From NCBI GenBank assembly GCA_021814615.1, contig JAKAHZ010000011.1:1-47696 (forward strand): 47,696 nt of DNA, given 5' to 3'. The notes below the pieces were generated by a model. That model worked only from the letters and a program-made list of their open reading frames with translations, had not been told where the DNA came from and did no database searches. The stretch comes from Nitrospirota bacterium. Lineage in GTDB: Bacteria; Nitrospirota; UBA9217. Below, piece after piece: positions 1-8,314 of this stretch. Positions within the stretch are counted from its first letter, which is position 1; each line of letters opens with the position of its first letter. Both the position numbers and the translations under genes were made by a program.

Positions 1-215
1 TCGGCCAGCGCATAGTCCTTGCGCTGCATGTAGCCGTAGCCGAGATCGTAATAGTCCTTCGGGTCTTCCGCCGGCGGCGCGACCGCGGCCACCGCGCCGG
101 TGGCGCTGAGATTGCGGGACGGCGGCGGCGGCAGTTGACCGGCAGACGGCGGCTGGACCGGCTGAGCGTCCGACTGCGTGGCCGTGGGGCCGGTCGATAT
201 CGATCGGCTGATGCA
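1..215 (-). pseudogene. Partial CpoB/YbgF-like periplasmic protein fragment, broken at its N-terminal side
   Basis: The minus strand is open from a stop codon at 216-218 to the window edge, with no ATG. It encodes a Pro/Ala-rich linker followed by EDPKDYYDLGYGYMQRKDY, which looks like the linker and first TPR of CpoB/YbgF, the periplasmic Tol-Pal partner. The linker style recalls alphaproteobacterial CpoB proteins from memory. The N-terminal signal peptide and coiled coil are absent because the frame runs into unrelated sequence at about 180-215, where the opposite strand begins to encode an HD-family protein. The C-terminus lies outside the window. The family call rests on about 50 residues, so it is moderate; the break itself is clear. 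Confidence 0.45.
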
Positions 216-921
216 TTACAGCTTCTTCACGGACAAGGGACTGACCTTGCACAAGTCGGGCCTGTCTGCGCTCAATATGTTCCTGAATGCCCGGCTCTAC
301 ATGTACACCAATGTCTATTACCACCGCACGACCCGGGCCATCGACCAGCACCTGAAAGAGCTCTTCAAGGACACCATGGCCGCGCTCTTTCCTTACAATC
401 CCGGGGAGAACCTGACCGCCTATCTCGATCTGACGGATTGGTCCCTGCTCGAGGCGGTGCGCCGGTGGGGCAGGGAGGAGAATACCTCCACCATGGGGCT
501 CGGCCGAGAATGGTCAACAATCCTTGCCCGCGAAGTGAAATGGAAGATGGCCTACGACGTGACGCTCTCCATGCGGTACTTCGAAAAAGGGAAGACGCTC
601 ATCGACGCGCCCGAACTGGTGAAGCGGATCCGGAAGCGGCTTCCGGAGAAGATCAAGGACCTGCCGTTCTGCGTCGATATGGCGAGCCAGGACCCGCGGC
701 CAATCAACCCGCTCATGATGGGCGAGCGTCAGATCTATGTATTCAACCCGTCGACGCGCAAGATCGAGAAGGAGCCGCTCAAGGACTTCTTCGACTATAT
801 CCCGGCCAGGGTCGTCCAGTGCCGGGTGTTCACGCTGAATCATGATCACGATCTGCTCCTCGCCGATATTGTGGAGCAGGTGCTGGGCATCCAGGAAGAC
901 AGCATCAAGACGAACGTCTAA
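178..921 (+). pseudogene. HD-superfamily phosphohydrolase, C-terminal part only
   Basis: The 247-residue frame matches the C-terminal two thirds of large HD-domain phosphohydrolases (dNTPase/SAMHD1-like). The region beginning GPVDIDRLMHYSF and the block with ARLYMYTNVYYHRTTRA resemble the part of those proteins that follows the catalytic core. The metal-binding H...HD...D motif is missing, and in-frame stops lie just upstream (136-138, 163-165). The GTG at 178 is therefore only the first possible start of a fragment. Coding resumes exactly where the opposite-strand CpoB-like frame ends, so the two pieces abut. An assembly chimera or a rearrangement breakpoint is more likely than a functional short gene. 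It is followed 48 nt later by the histidine kinase gene. Confidence 0.7.
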
Positions 922-969
922 TGGGCGCAGAACGGCGGTTTTGACGCCGTATCGGAACCGGTATCGACA

Positions 970-3270
970 GTGAGCAGGCAAAACGAAACTTCATTCCTTT
1001 CTCCCGACATCCTGCGGGACCACGCAGCGGCGATCATCTCCGACATGGCCGACGCCGTGAGCATACAGGACCGCTCCTTCCGGGTGCTCTATCAGAACCG
1101 GGCGCACAAGGAGCTGAGCGGCGATCATTTCGGCGAGCTGTGCTACCAGGCGTACGCAAGCATCGATCACGTTTGCGACGATTGCCCCGTTGCCCGTTCC
1201 TTTGCCGACGGGGGGCATTACTCGCGGGAACGCCACGTGGTCCGGGACCAGCGGGACATCCATGTGGAGATCATGTCCTCCGTTCTCCGGGACGGCCAGG
1301 GCGGCATCGTGGCCGGCGTCGAGGTGGTGCGGAACATCGGCGCCCGGCTGCGCGCCGAGCAGGCGCTCCGGGAGGAACGGAACTTCGTGAGCACCGTTCT
1401 GGACACGGTGGACGCGCTTGTCGTGGTGCTGGATCGCGAGGGGCGGATCGTCCGGTTCAACGGCGCCTGCGAGCGGCTGACGGGGTATTCCTTCGACGAA
1501 GTCAGGAACCGCTTCGTCTGGGAACTCTTCATCCTGCACGAAGAGATCAACGGCGTGCGGAATGTGTTCCGGAACCTTAAGGCAGGCATGTTTCCGAACC
1601 GGCACACCAACTTCTGGAAGATCCGCGACGGCAGCAAACGGCTCATCTCCTGGTCAAACACAGCACTCCTGAACAACGACGGGTCGGTGCAGTATGTCGT
1701 CCCCACGGGCATCGACGTCACTGAGCAGCGCCGCAGCGAGGAATTGCTGGCTGCCGAGAAGGAGCGGCTGGCGGTGACTCTCCGGAGCATCGGCGACGGC
1801 GTCATCACGACGGATACGAACGGCAGGATCGTGCTTCTGAACAAGGTTTCCGAAGAGGTGACGGGGTGGCGGCAGGAAGAGGCAGGCGGCAGGTTGATCG
1901 AAGAGGTTTTTCACATCATCCACGAGAATACCCGGAATCCCGTCCAGGCGCCGGTTGCCGAAGTGATCCGCTCCGGCAAGACCGTTGAACTGGCCAACCA
2001 TACGGTCCTCATCAGCCGGAAGGGGCGGGAATACATCATCGCCGACAGTGCGGCGCCCATCCAGGACGGCACGGGCACGATCTTCGGCGTTGTGCTGGTG
2101 TTCCGCGACATGACGGAGAAGCGCTTTCTGGAGCAGGAGGCGCTCAAGACCCAGAAGATGGAATCCCTGGGCCTCCTTGCGGGAGGCATTGCCCACGATT
2201 ACAACAATCTGCTCATGGCGATCCTGGGGAATGTCAATCTGGCGGGAACGCTGCTTTCGCGGGGAGAGAGCGGGCGCGCCGGGGAGCGGCTGGCCGATGC
2301 GGAGAGTGCGGCGAAGCGAGCGAAGGAACTGACCCGGCAGCTGCTCACCTTTTCCAAGGGAGGCGCTCCGATGAAGAAGGCGGCGGACGTCGGCGACCTG
2401 GTCCGCGAAGCGGTCAGTCTGTCCATGCGCGGCGTTTCCGTCACGAGCAACCTGTCCATTCCCGCCGGTCTGTGGCAGATCGAAGCAGACGAAGGCCAGA
2501 TCAGCCAGGTACTGAACAACCTTCTCATCAATGCCGTCCAGTCTTACGAAGGACGGGAGGGCACAGTCGTCATCCGGTGCGAAAACGTCGCGGTGCAGGC
2601 CGATGGCGGCCTGCCCCTGCGCGCCGGAAACTATGTCCGGGTCTCGGTGCGCGACAGCGGTTGCGGCATTTCGGCGTCCAATCTCTCTCGGGTGTTCGAT
2701 CCCTATTTCACGACGAAGGAACGGGGGGTCGGCCTCGGTCTGGCAACGTCCTATTCCATCGTGAAGCAGCACGACGGACTTATCACTGTGGAGTCGGAGA
2801 TCGGGCGGGGCTCGGAGTTTCACGTGTACCTTCCCGCCCTGCTGAAGGCGGCTCCCTTGCATCCGATTGCCGGCAACGAACATCTGCAGGGAGAGGGGCG
2901 GGTGCTGATCATGGACGATGAGGAAAGCGTTCGGACGGTCAGCGAGGCCATGCTGCAGGCCCTGGGCTATACCGTGGAGACGTCGCCGGACGGATCGGAT
3001 GCGGTCCGGCGTTATGCGGCTGCACGAGAGCGGGGAGCTTCCTTTGATGTTGTCGTCATGGACGCGACGATCCCGGGGGGGATGGGCGGGAAAGATGCCG
3101 TCAAGGAACTGCTCCTGATCGATCCTGCGGCGCGCGTGGTCCTGACGAGCGGCTATGCGAACGACGCCCTGCTCGTGCAGCACCGCGAGCACGGGTTTCG
3201 GGACGTGATCCAGAAACCCTATACCATGGCCGATCTCGGCAGGGTGATACGGCGGGTTCTTAACGGCTGA
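970..3270 (+). CDS. Hybrid PAS sensor histidine kinase with C-terminal receiver domain
   Basis: This 766-residue protein has no obvious membrane segment and is probably a cytoplasmic sensor. Residues about 15-125 form a first PAS-like domain with cysteines C58, C69 and C72. Two further PAS domains lie near 135-255 and 265-385. The HisKA motif GGIAHDYNN places the phosphoacceptor at H409. The HATPase part has NLLINAV, DSGCGI and GVGLGLATSYSIVKQHDG. A receiver domain occupies about 645-766, with phosphoacceptor D698 in VVMDATIPGG and the conserved K in QKPY. The start is a GTG; the first PAS begins soon after, so a much later start is unlikely. The next gene encodes a cyclase with the same cysteine spacing, which suggests related signal input. 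The signal is unknown. Confidence 0.92.
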   Translation: MSRQNETSFLSPDILRDHAAAIISDMADAVSIQDRSFRVLYQNRAHKELSGDHFGELCYQAYASIDHVCDDCPVARSFADGGHYSRERHVVRDQRDIHVEIMSSVLRDGQGGIVAGVEVVRNIGARLRAEQALREERNFVSTVLDTVDALVVVLDREGRIVRFNGACERLTGYSFDEVRNRFVWELFILHEEINGVRNVFRNLKAGMFPNRHTNFWKIRDGSKRLISWSNTALLNNDGSVQYVVPTGIDVTEQRRSEELLAAEKERLAVTLRSIGDGVITTDTNGRIVLLNKVSEEVTGWRQEEAGGRLIEEVFHIIHENTRNPVQAPVAEVIRSGKTVELANHTVLISRKGREYIIADSAAPIQDGTGTIFGVVLVFRDMTEKRFLEQEALKTQKMESLGLLAGGIAHDYNNLLMAILGNVNLAGTLLSRGESGRAGERLADAESAAKRAKELTRQLLTFSKGGAPMKKAADVGDLVREAVSLSMRGVSVTSNLSIPAGLWQIEADEGQISQVLNNLLINAVQSYEGREGTVVIRCENVAVQADGGLPLRAGNYVRVSVRDSGCGISASNLSRVFDPYFTTKERGVGLGLATSYSIVKQHDGLITVESEIGRGSEFHVYLPALLKAAPLHPIAGNEHLQGEGRVLIMDDEESVRTVSEAMLQALGYTVETSPDGSDAVRRYAAARERGASFDVVVMDATIPGGMGGKDAVKELLLIDPAARVVLTSGYANDALLVQHREHGFRDVIQKPYTMADLGRVIRRVLNG

Positions 3271-3286
3271 TCCGGATGTTCCACGA

Positions 3287-3314
3287 TTGACAGGCACGAC
3301 AGAAAGACTACCTC
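3287..3314 (+). promoter_or_regulatory. Possible sigma70-like promoter just ahead of the PAS-GGDEF gene
   Basis: TTGACA at 3287-3292 and TACCTC at 3309-3314 are 16 nt apart. The -10-like box ends only 7 nt before the ATG at 3322, so transcription would start at or next to the start codon, giving a leaderless message. No Shine-Dalgarno sequence precedes this ATG, which fits. The -10 match is imperfect, so a chance match is possible. Confidence 0.3.
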
Positions 3315-3321
3315 AAATTCC

Positions 3322-4827
3322 ATGATCCGAATTGAACGAAAATATATTTTGGTCGTTCTCATCGTCGCCGTGCTGGCACTGGTCTCCGATGCGGCAATGG
3401 ACGCCTTCCTTTTCGGCAATGGGGCGTTCTGGGACCATTTGCTCTTTCGTGAGTCCCGGCAGGAGGTCGCGTCGGAGCTCTTTGTGATTTCTCTCTATTC
3501 TGCCATTGCCCTTCTTTTACTCTGGAGCAGGGATAAGCAGCGGGCTGCGAGCCGGGAACTTCAGCAGCATCTCACCGCCATCGAGACATCCATGGACGGC
3601 ATTGCTCTGTTTAACAGGGAGCACGAGTATCAGTATGTGAACCGGGCTTATGCATCCATCATCGGTTTCGACGATACGTGGGACATGGTGGGAAGAAATT
3701 TCCGGACGATCTATGACGCCGGACAGATCGCGTGGATGGAAAAGAACATCTTCCCCGTTCTGGAAACGAAGGGGTCCTGGCACGGGGAACTGACCGCCCA
3801 TCGCAGGAACGGCTCGCCTTTCACCCAGGAAGTGTCCATCACCCGGCTTTCTGACGGCCAGTGCGTCTGCGTCATGCGCGACATCTCGGAGCGGAAACGC
3901 CGCGACGATTCGCTGCGCCGGTCGGAGCAGTTCCTGAACACGATTTTCGACAGCATTCACGATCCCTTTTGCATCTTCGACACCGCGTTCCGCATCGTCC
4001 GCGCCAACGAAGCCTATGCCGATCTCAAGGAGAAGGCCATCGGCGATCTTATCGACCGGACCTGTTACGAGGTTCTTGAGGGTCGGGACGATGTCTGCGA
4101 GGGCTGTGTGATACGGAAAACCCTCAGCTCCGGCGACCCCTGCGCCAAGGAGAAGATGGTGGCGCTGAAGAGCGGCGAGCACCTCTGGCTGGAGATCTTC
4201 ACCTATCCCATCCGCGATGAAATCGGGAAGGTGACGCATGTGATCGAGTACAGCCGTGACATCACGGACCGGAAAAAGTCGGAAGGGGACCGCAAACGGC
4301 TGATCGAACGGCTGGAGCACCTGTCGAGCACCGACGGCCTCACCGGCCTTCTGAACCGTCGAGCGCTCATCGAACAGCTGGGCTACGAGATCGAGCGCGC
4401 GCGGCGGTACGGCTCGCCGCTCTCGATCATCCTGTGCGACATGGACAACCTGAAAGAGATCAACGATACCCACGGACACCTTGCCGGCGACCTGGCGATC
4501 CAGCTCGTTTCCGCCACGCTGCGGAACACGCTCCGGAACGTGGATATCGCCGGAAGGTACGGGGGAGACGAGTTCCTGATCGTGATTCCCGAGACCAACC
4601 TCGAAGGAACGCACAATATCGCCGAGAAGATCCGCACAGCCACGAATGCCACGGAAACGAACTTCGAGGGGAAACAGCTCCGCGTATCGGTGAGCATGGG
4701 GATCGCGAGCCTCGCTCCGGGCGACGATATCGACACCTTCGTTACGCGCGTCGATGTGGCGCTCTACAGCTCGAAACACGACGGCAGGAACCGCATCACC
4801 GTCGTCCATGCGGACATGCTTACCTGA
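3322..4827 (+). CDS. Membrane-anchored PAS-PAS diguanylate cyclase
   Basis: This 501-residue protein makes c-di-GMP. Two hydrophobic segments (about 8-25 and 50-67) flank a short loop and anchor it in the inner membrane. Two PAS domains follow (about 80-195 and 205-320). The second carries C248, C259 and C262, with the same C-x10-C-x2-C spacing as the first PAS of the upstream kinase, plus C274. The GGDEF domain is complete: GGDEF is at 414-418, and RNVD five residues upstream matches the inhibitory I-site. Activity and product feedback are therefore expected. The gene is 51 nt downstream of the kinase and is followed by a strong terminator. The ATG at 3322 starts the membrane segment directly and has no visible ribosome-binding site. 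Confidence 0.93.
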   Translation: MIRIERKYILVVLIVAVLALVSDAAMDAFLFGNGAFWDHLLFRESRQEVASELFVISLYSAIALLLLWSRDKQRAASRELQQHLTAIETSMDGIALFNREHEYQYVNRAYASIIGFDDTWDMVGRNFRTIYDAGQIAWMEKNIFPVLETKGSWHGELTAHRRNGSPFTQEVSITRLSDGQCVCVMRDISERKRRDDSLRRSEQFLNTIFDSIHDPFCIFDTAFRIVRANEAYADLKEKAIGDLIDRTCYEVLEGRDDVCEGCVIRKTLSSGDPCAKEKMVALKSGEHLWLEIFTYPIRDEIGKVTHVIEYSRDITDRKKSEGDRKRLIERLEHLSSTDGLTGLLNRRALIEQLGYEIERARRYGSPLSIILCDMDNLKEINDTHGHLAGDLAIQLVSATLRNTLRNVDIAGRYGGDEFLIVIPETNLEGTHNIAEKIRTATNATETNFEGKQLRVSVSMGIASLAPGDDIDTFVTRVDVALYSSKHDGRNRITVVHADMLT

Positions 4828-4860
4828 GGCCCGCGGCAACAGTCGCGGAGGAAAACAACG

Positions 4861-4899
4861 AACGGCCGGATCCTGAGATGATCCGGCCGTTTTTCTTTT
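4861..4899 (+). terminator. Rho-independent terminator
   Basis: A 12-bp perfect stem (4861-4872 with 4880-4891) and a 7-nt loop are followed by a T-rich run TTTTCTTTT. It lies 33 nt after the cyclase stop and ends the plus-strand unit. On the minus strand the stem sits after the transketolase gene but is followed by a weaker T run, so it may also act for the converging nuo-tkt transcript. Confidence 0.9.
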
Positions 4900-4961
4900 C
4901 TCTGTGTGGAGGAGCAGGAAGGCATCGATACACAATCGGTCCGACGGCCGGGATGCCGGTT

Positions 4962-6797
4962 CTAGGACAGGATCCCTTTGACGGTGCGGACGATCGCCTC
5001 GGCCGAGACATCCTCATAGCCGATGAGCTCGCCGGGTTTTCCGCTCCGCGGCAGTTTGTTCACGGCGAGGGAATAGACCGGCACGGGCCGGTTCGCGAGC
5101 GCGGTCCTGACGGCATTGCCGAGGCCGCCTTCGGGGAAATGGTCTTCCACGGTGATGAGGACGCCGATATCTTCGGCCGCTTCCATCAGCGTTTTGACGT
5201 CCACGGGTTTAATGCTGTACAGGTCGATGACCCGGATGTACATGTCCTCCTGTTTCAGGACCTCATAGGCCTTCAAGGCTTCATGGACCGTGATCCCCGC
5301 CGTGACGACGGCTGCGATGTCCGCCGACTTCGACCGGAGCACCTTGCTGCCGCCGATCCAGAATTTCTCGTCGTTCCGGTAGAGGATGGGCGTGTCCATG
5401 CGCGTGGTGCGGAGATAGTGAACGCCGCGGTGTTCTGCCATGAGCTCCACCATGCGTTCCGCGGAGACCGCGTCGGATGGGTAGAGCACGACGCTGTCGA
5501 TCATGGCGCGGAACATCGCCAGGTCTTCGAGTCCCATCTGGGAGGATCCGTCCTCACCGATCGAAACGCCGGCATGGGAACCGCAAAACTTGACGTTGCC
5601 GTTCGAATACTGGGCCATCCTGATCTGGTCATGGGCGCGGGTCAGGAAAGCGGCGAAGCTCGAAACGAAGGGGATCTTGCCGCGCAGCGCGAGTCCCAGG
5701 GCCGCGCCGGCCATGTTCTGCTCGGCGATGAACATCTCGAAGAAGCGGTCGGGCTGCTCCTTCTTGAAGACCTCGGCAAAGGTGGAATTGCTTACCTCTC
5801 CGTCGAGCGCCACCATCTCGGGATAGAAGGGCGCGATGCGGGCAAGCGCATTGCCGTAGGCGCGCCGCGTCGAAACCGGCTTGGCCGGATCGTAGGACAA
5901 CGGCGCGGGCTTGCGCCGCCGGTCCCGGTTCGGGACCCGGTTCTCCGGAAGCTCGATCTCTCCGCGCAGCGCCGTATTCACCGGGCCGAGTTCCGGGAGC
6001 GCCCGCGCGAGTTCCTCGCGGCTCAATGCCTTGCCGTGCCAGCCGTTCCTGTCCTCGATGAAGGATATCCCTTTGCCCTTCAGCGTCTTCGCGACGATCA
6101 TGACCGGACGATCCTTCGCCTCCGCAGCCTTGCGGAAGGCTTCGACGATGGCTGCAAGATCGTGGCCGTCGATGACGAGGGGTTCCCACCCGAATGCCTC
6201 GGCGCGTCTGCGGTAGACCTCGAGGTCGTGGCCGTACATGGTCTCGCCGCGCTGGCCGAGCCGGTTCACGTCCAGGATCGCGGTCAGGCTGCCGAGCTTG
6301 TAGTACGCCGCGATCTCCATGGCTTCCCATACCGATCCTTCCGCCATTTCACTGTCGCCCAGAAGCACATAGGTGCGGTACGGGAGACGGTCCAGGTGCT
6401 GGGCGTTCAGGGCCATGCCGACGCCGATCGAGAGACCCTGACCGAGCGAACCCGTGGCCGCCTCCGTGTACCGGAAGGCCGGCGTGGGATGGCCCTCGAA
6501 AGGGCTGCCGAACTTCCGGAGGGTCATGAGCTCCCCTTCGGTCACGGCGCCGGCTGCCAGCCAGAGGGAATAGAATAGCGGCGACGCGTGGCCCTTCGAG
6601 AAGATCAAGCGGTCGTTGTTCGGGTGCAGGGGATCATTGATATTGAAACGGAACGTGCCGCCGAAGAGCAGGCCGGTCATCAGGTCTGCAGCCGAGAGGG
6701 ATGACGTGGGATGGCCCGAGCCCGCTTCGGTGGTGGAAACCAGGCTGTAATACCGGATAAGCCTGGCGAGCTGATCAAGGTCGTTGGCAGGGGCCAT
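4962..6797 (-). CDS. tkt: Transketolase
   Basis: This is a single-chain, thiamine-diphosphate-dependent transketolase of 611 residues, moving two-carbon units in the non-oxidative pentose phosphate pathway. The N-terminal part has GSGHPTSSLSAADL, SKGHASPLFYSLW and the ThDP-binding stretch GDSEMAEG...DVNRLGQ, a form I associate with the shorter animal-like type rather than the 660-residue E. coli type. The pyrimidine-binding half has DGEVSNSTF and FIAEQNMAGAALGLALRG. The ATG at 6797 has GGAGGG seven bases upstream; an upstream in-frame ATG at about 6852 lacks such a site. It follows nuoN by 92 nt on the same strand. A TATAAT in that gap suggests independent expression. Confidence 0.96.
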   Translation of the reverse strand: MAPANDLDQLARLIRYYSLVSTTEAGSGHPTSSLSAADLMTGLLFGGTFRFNINDPLHPNNDRLIFSKGHASPLFYSLWLAAGAVTEGELMTLRKFGSPFEGHPTPAFRYTEAATGSLGQGLSIGVGMALNAQHLDRLPYRTYVLLGDSEMAEGSVWEAMEIAAYYKLGSLTAILDVNRLGQRGETMYGHDLEVYRRRAEAFGWEPLVIDGHDLAAIVEAFRKAAEAKDRPVMIVAKTLKGKGISFIEDRNGWHGKALSREELARALPELGPVNTALRGEIELPENRVPNRDRRRKPAPLSYDPAKPVSTRRAYGNALARIAPFYPEMVALDGEVSNSTFAEVFKKEQPDRFFEMFIAEQNMAGAALGLALRGKIPFVSSFAAFLTRAHDQIRMAQYSNGNVKFCGSHAGVSIGEDGSSQMGLEDLAMFRAMIDSVVLYPSDAVSAERMVELMAEHRGVHYLRTTRMDTPILYRNDEKFWIGGSKVLRSKSADIAAVVTAGITVHEALKAYEVLKQEDMYIRVIDLYSIKPVDVKTLMEAAEDIGVLITVEDHFPEGGLGNAVRTALANRPVPVYSLAVNKLPRSGKPGELIGYEDVSAEAIVRTVKGILS

Positions 6798-6839
6798 GGA
6801 ATACCCTCCGAATGCGAAATAATATGAAGTCTTAGAACC

Positions 6840-6845
6840 ATTATA
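6840..6845 (-). promoter_or_regulatory. Consensus -10 element ahead of tkt
   Basis: The minus strand reads TATAAT at 6845-6840, placing a transcription start near 6833 and a 36-nt leader before the transketolase ATG. No good -35 box lies 16-18 nt upstream, so strength is uncertain. It would let tkt be expressed apart from the nuo operon. Confidence 0.4.
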
Positions 6846-6889
6846 CTGCATTGCGCGGAAAAAGCGGCTCTCGATCCATATCCACAGGA

Positions 6890-8314
6890 TCAAAAGGGCA
6901 GGCTTGCCTGGACGAGCCTCAGCAGCGGACCGGGCAACAGGCCCAGCCAGAGGAGGACGAAAAGAAGCAGGGCGAGGACGCCGTTGCCCAGGAGAGAGAG
7001 CTGCACGGGCAGGCGAATGACTGCGCCGGGCGGGGAGAAGATCGCCGTGATCATGCGGAGATAGTAGAACAGGCCGATCACGCTGCCGGCGACGAGGGCT
7101 GCGAGCAGAAGCCAGAGCGACGCATGCACCCCCGCGGAGACGAGGGCGACCTTTGCCATGAACCCGCCGGTGACGGGCATGCCCGCAAGGGAAAGGAACA
7201 TGACGGAGAGAACGGCGGCGGTTCCGGGCTGGCGCCAGGCAAGACCGCGGTAGTCTTCGAGGCTGTCCCGGTCTTGGCCCTTCCCCGAGAGTACGGCAAC
7301 GGTTCCGAAGGCGCCCAGGCTCGTTACCGTGTAGGCGATGAGGTAGAACACCGCGGCCGAGGCGCCTGCGGAGCCGCCGGCCAGGAAGGGGACGAGGACA
7401 TACCCCAGATGGGCGATGGACGAGTAGGCGAGCATGCGCTTCACGTTCTCCTGGCGCAGCGCCAGCAGGTTGCCCGCGAGCATTGACAGAACGGCGATGA
7501 GCGAAAGCCCGGCAAAGAGCGGCGAGCCGGGCTGCAGGGACAGCGACGGGGCGAGGCGCAGCAGCACGGCGAAAACGGCGGTCTTCGACGCCGTGGCGAT
7601 GAACGCCGTTACGGGAGCGGGCGCTCCCTCGTAAACGTCGGGCGTCCAGAGATGGAAGGGCACCAGCGCCAGTTTGAAGCCGACGCCGGCGATCATGAGG
7701 CCGAATCCCGCAAGAAGCAGCGGGGAGTGCACCTCCGCAGGAAGGTGGTGCATGTTCGGCGGGAACGCCAGGCTGCCGGTCTCCGCGTAGACCAGCGCCA
7801 TGCCGAAGAGGAGGAACGCGGACGAGACCGCCGCGAGGATGAGGTACTTCATCCCTGCTTCGTAGCTTCGCCCCCGGCGAGGGTAGGCGATCAGGCCGTA
7901 GAGCGAAACGGTCAGGAGCTCCAGCCCGAGGAAGAAAGCGGCGAAGTGAACGCTTGCGGCAAGCACCGCCGCCCCGAGCGAAGCGATGAGGAGCAGGATA
8001 GAGAATTCTTCGTTCCGTCCCTCCCCGCGCGAGAGATAGGCATGGGAGATCAGGGAAACGGCAAGGCCCGCCGCAAGGATCACCGTCGTCATGAGCAGGG
8101 CGAAACGGTCGAAGAAGAGCAGGCCCGTCACCGGACGGGGCAAAAGCGGCAGGGACCGCCATCCTGCGGCGATGGCGAGGAGGAAACCGCAGGCTGCGCA
8201 GAAGGCCGTCCACCCGTGGCTGCGGCGGACCGCAATGCCCAGCATCGCGATGACCGCGAAGGCCGCGAGCAGCAGGGAGGGAAGCAGCAGGATGAGGTCG
8301 GTTCCGGTCATCAT
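6890..8314 (-). CDS. nuoN: NADH-quinone oxidoreductase subunit N
   Basis: This 474-residue antiporter-like membrane subunit belongs to the proton-pumping arm of complex I. About 14 hydrophobic helices are visible, with the family features LGLELLTVSLYGL, ASKTAVFAVLLR and the KRMLAYSSIAHLGY block, which includes the channel lysine region. The ATG at 8314 (a second ATG follows at once) overlaps the nuoM stop as ATGA, pointing to translational coupling. It is the last nuo gene of the operon; tkt follows 92 nt on. Length and order match the usual L-M-N series. Confidence 0.96.
   Translation of the reverse strand: MMTGTDLILLLPSLLLAAFAVIAMLGIAVRRSHGWTAFCAACGFLLAIAAGWRSLPLLPRPVTGLLFFDRFALLMTTVILAAGLAVSLISHAYLSRGEGRNEEFSILLLIASLGAAVLAASVHFAAFFLGLELLTVSLYGLIAYPRRGRSYEAGMKYLILAAVSSAFLLFGMALVYAETGSLAFPPNMHHLPAEVHSPLLLAGFGLMIAGVGFKLALVPFHLWTPDVYEGAPAPVTAFIATASKTAVFAVLLRLAPSLSLQPGSPLFAGLSLIAVLSMLAGNLLALRQENVKRMLAYSSIAHLGYVLVPFLAGGSAGASAAVFYLIAYTVTSLGAFGTVAVLSGKGQDRDSLEDYRGLAWRQPGTAAVLSVMFLSLAGMPVTGGFMAKVALVSAGVHASLWLLLAALVAGSVIGLFYYLRMITAIFSPPGAVIRLPVQLSLLGNGVLALLLFVLLWLGLLPGPLLRLVQASLPF

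Noticed and set aside
1654-3297. 547-codon minus-strand frame opposite the histidine kinase
   Set aside because: Composition is His/Arg/Pro-rich with no family motif and it mirrors the well-supported kinase frame.
4434-6578. Long plus-strand frame of 714 codons opposite tkt
   Set aside because: It runs through the cyclase gene end, the terminator and then antisense to transketolase; no domain signature. A GC-rich antisense shadow.
4962-8213. A single 1083-codon minus-strand frame seeming to fuse transketolase to another protein
   Set aside because: Only the part up to 6797 is transketolase. The upstream part is an Arg/Pro-rich shadow of nuoN, which is the real gene in another frame.
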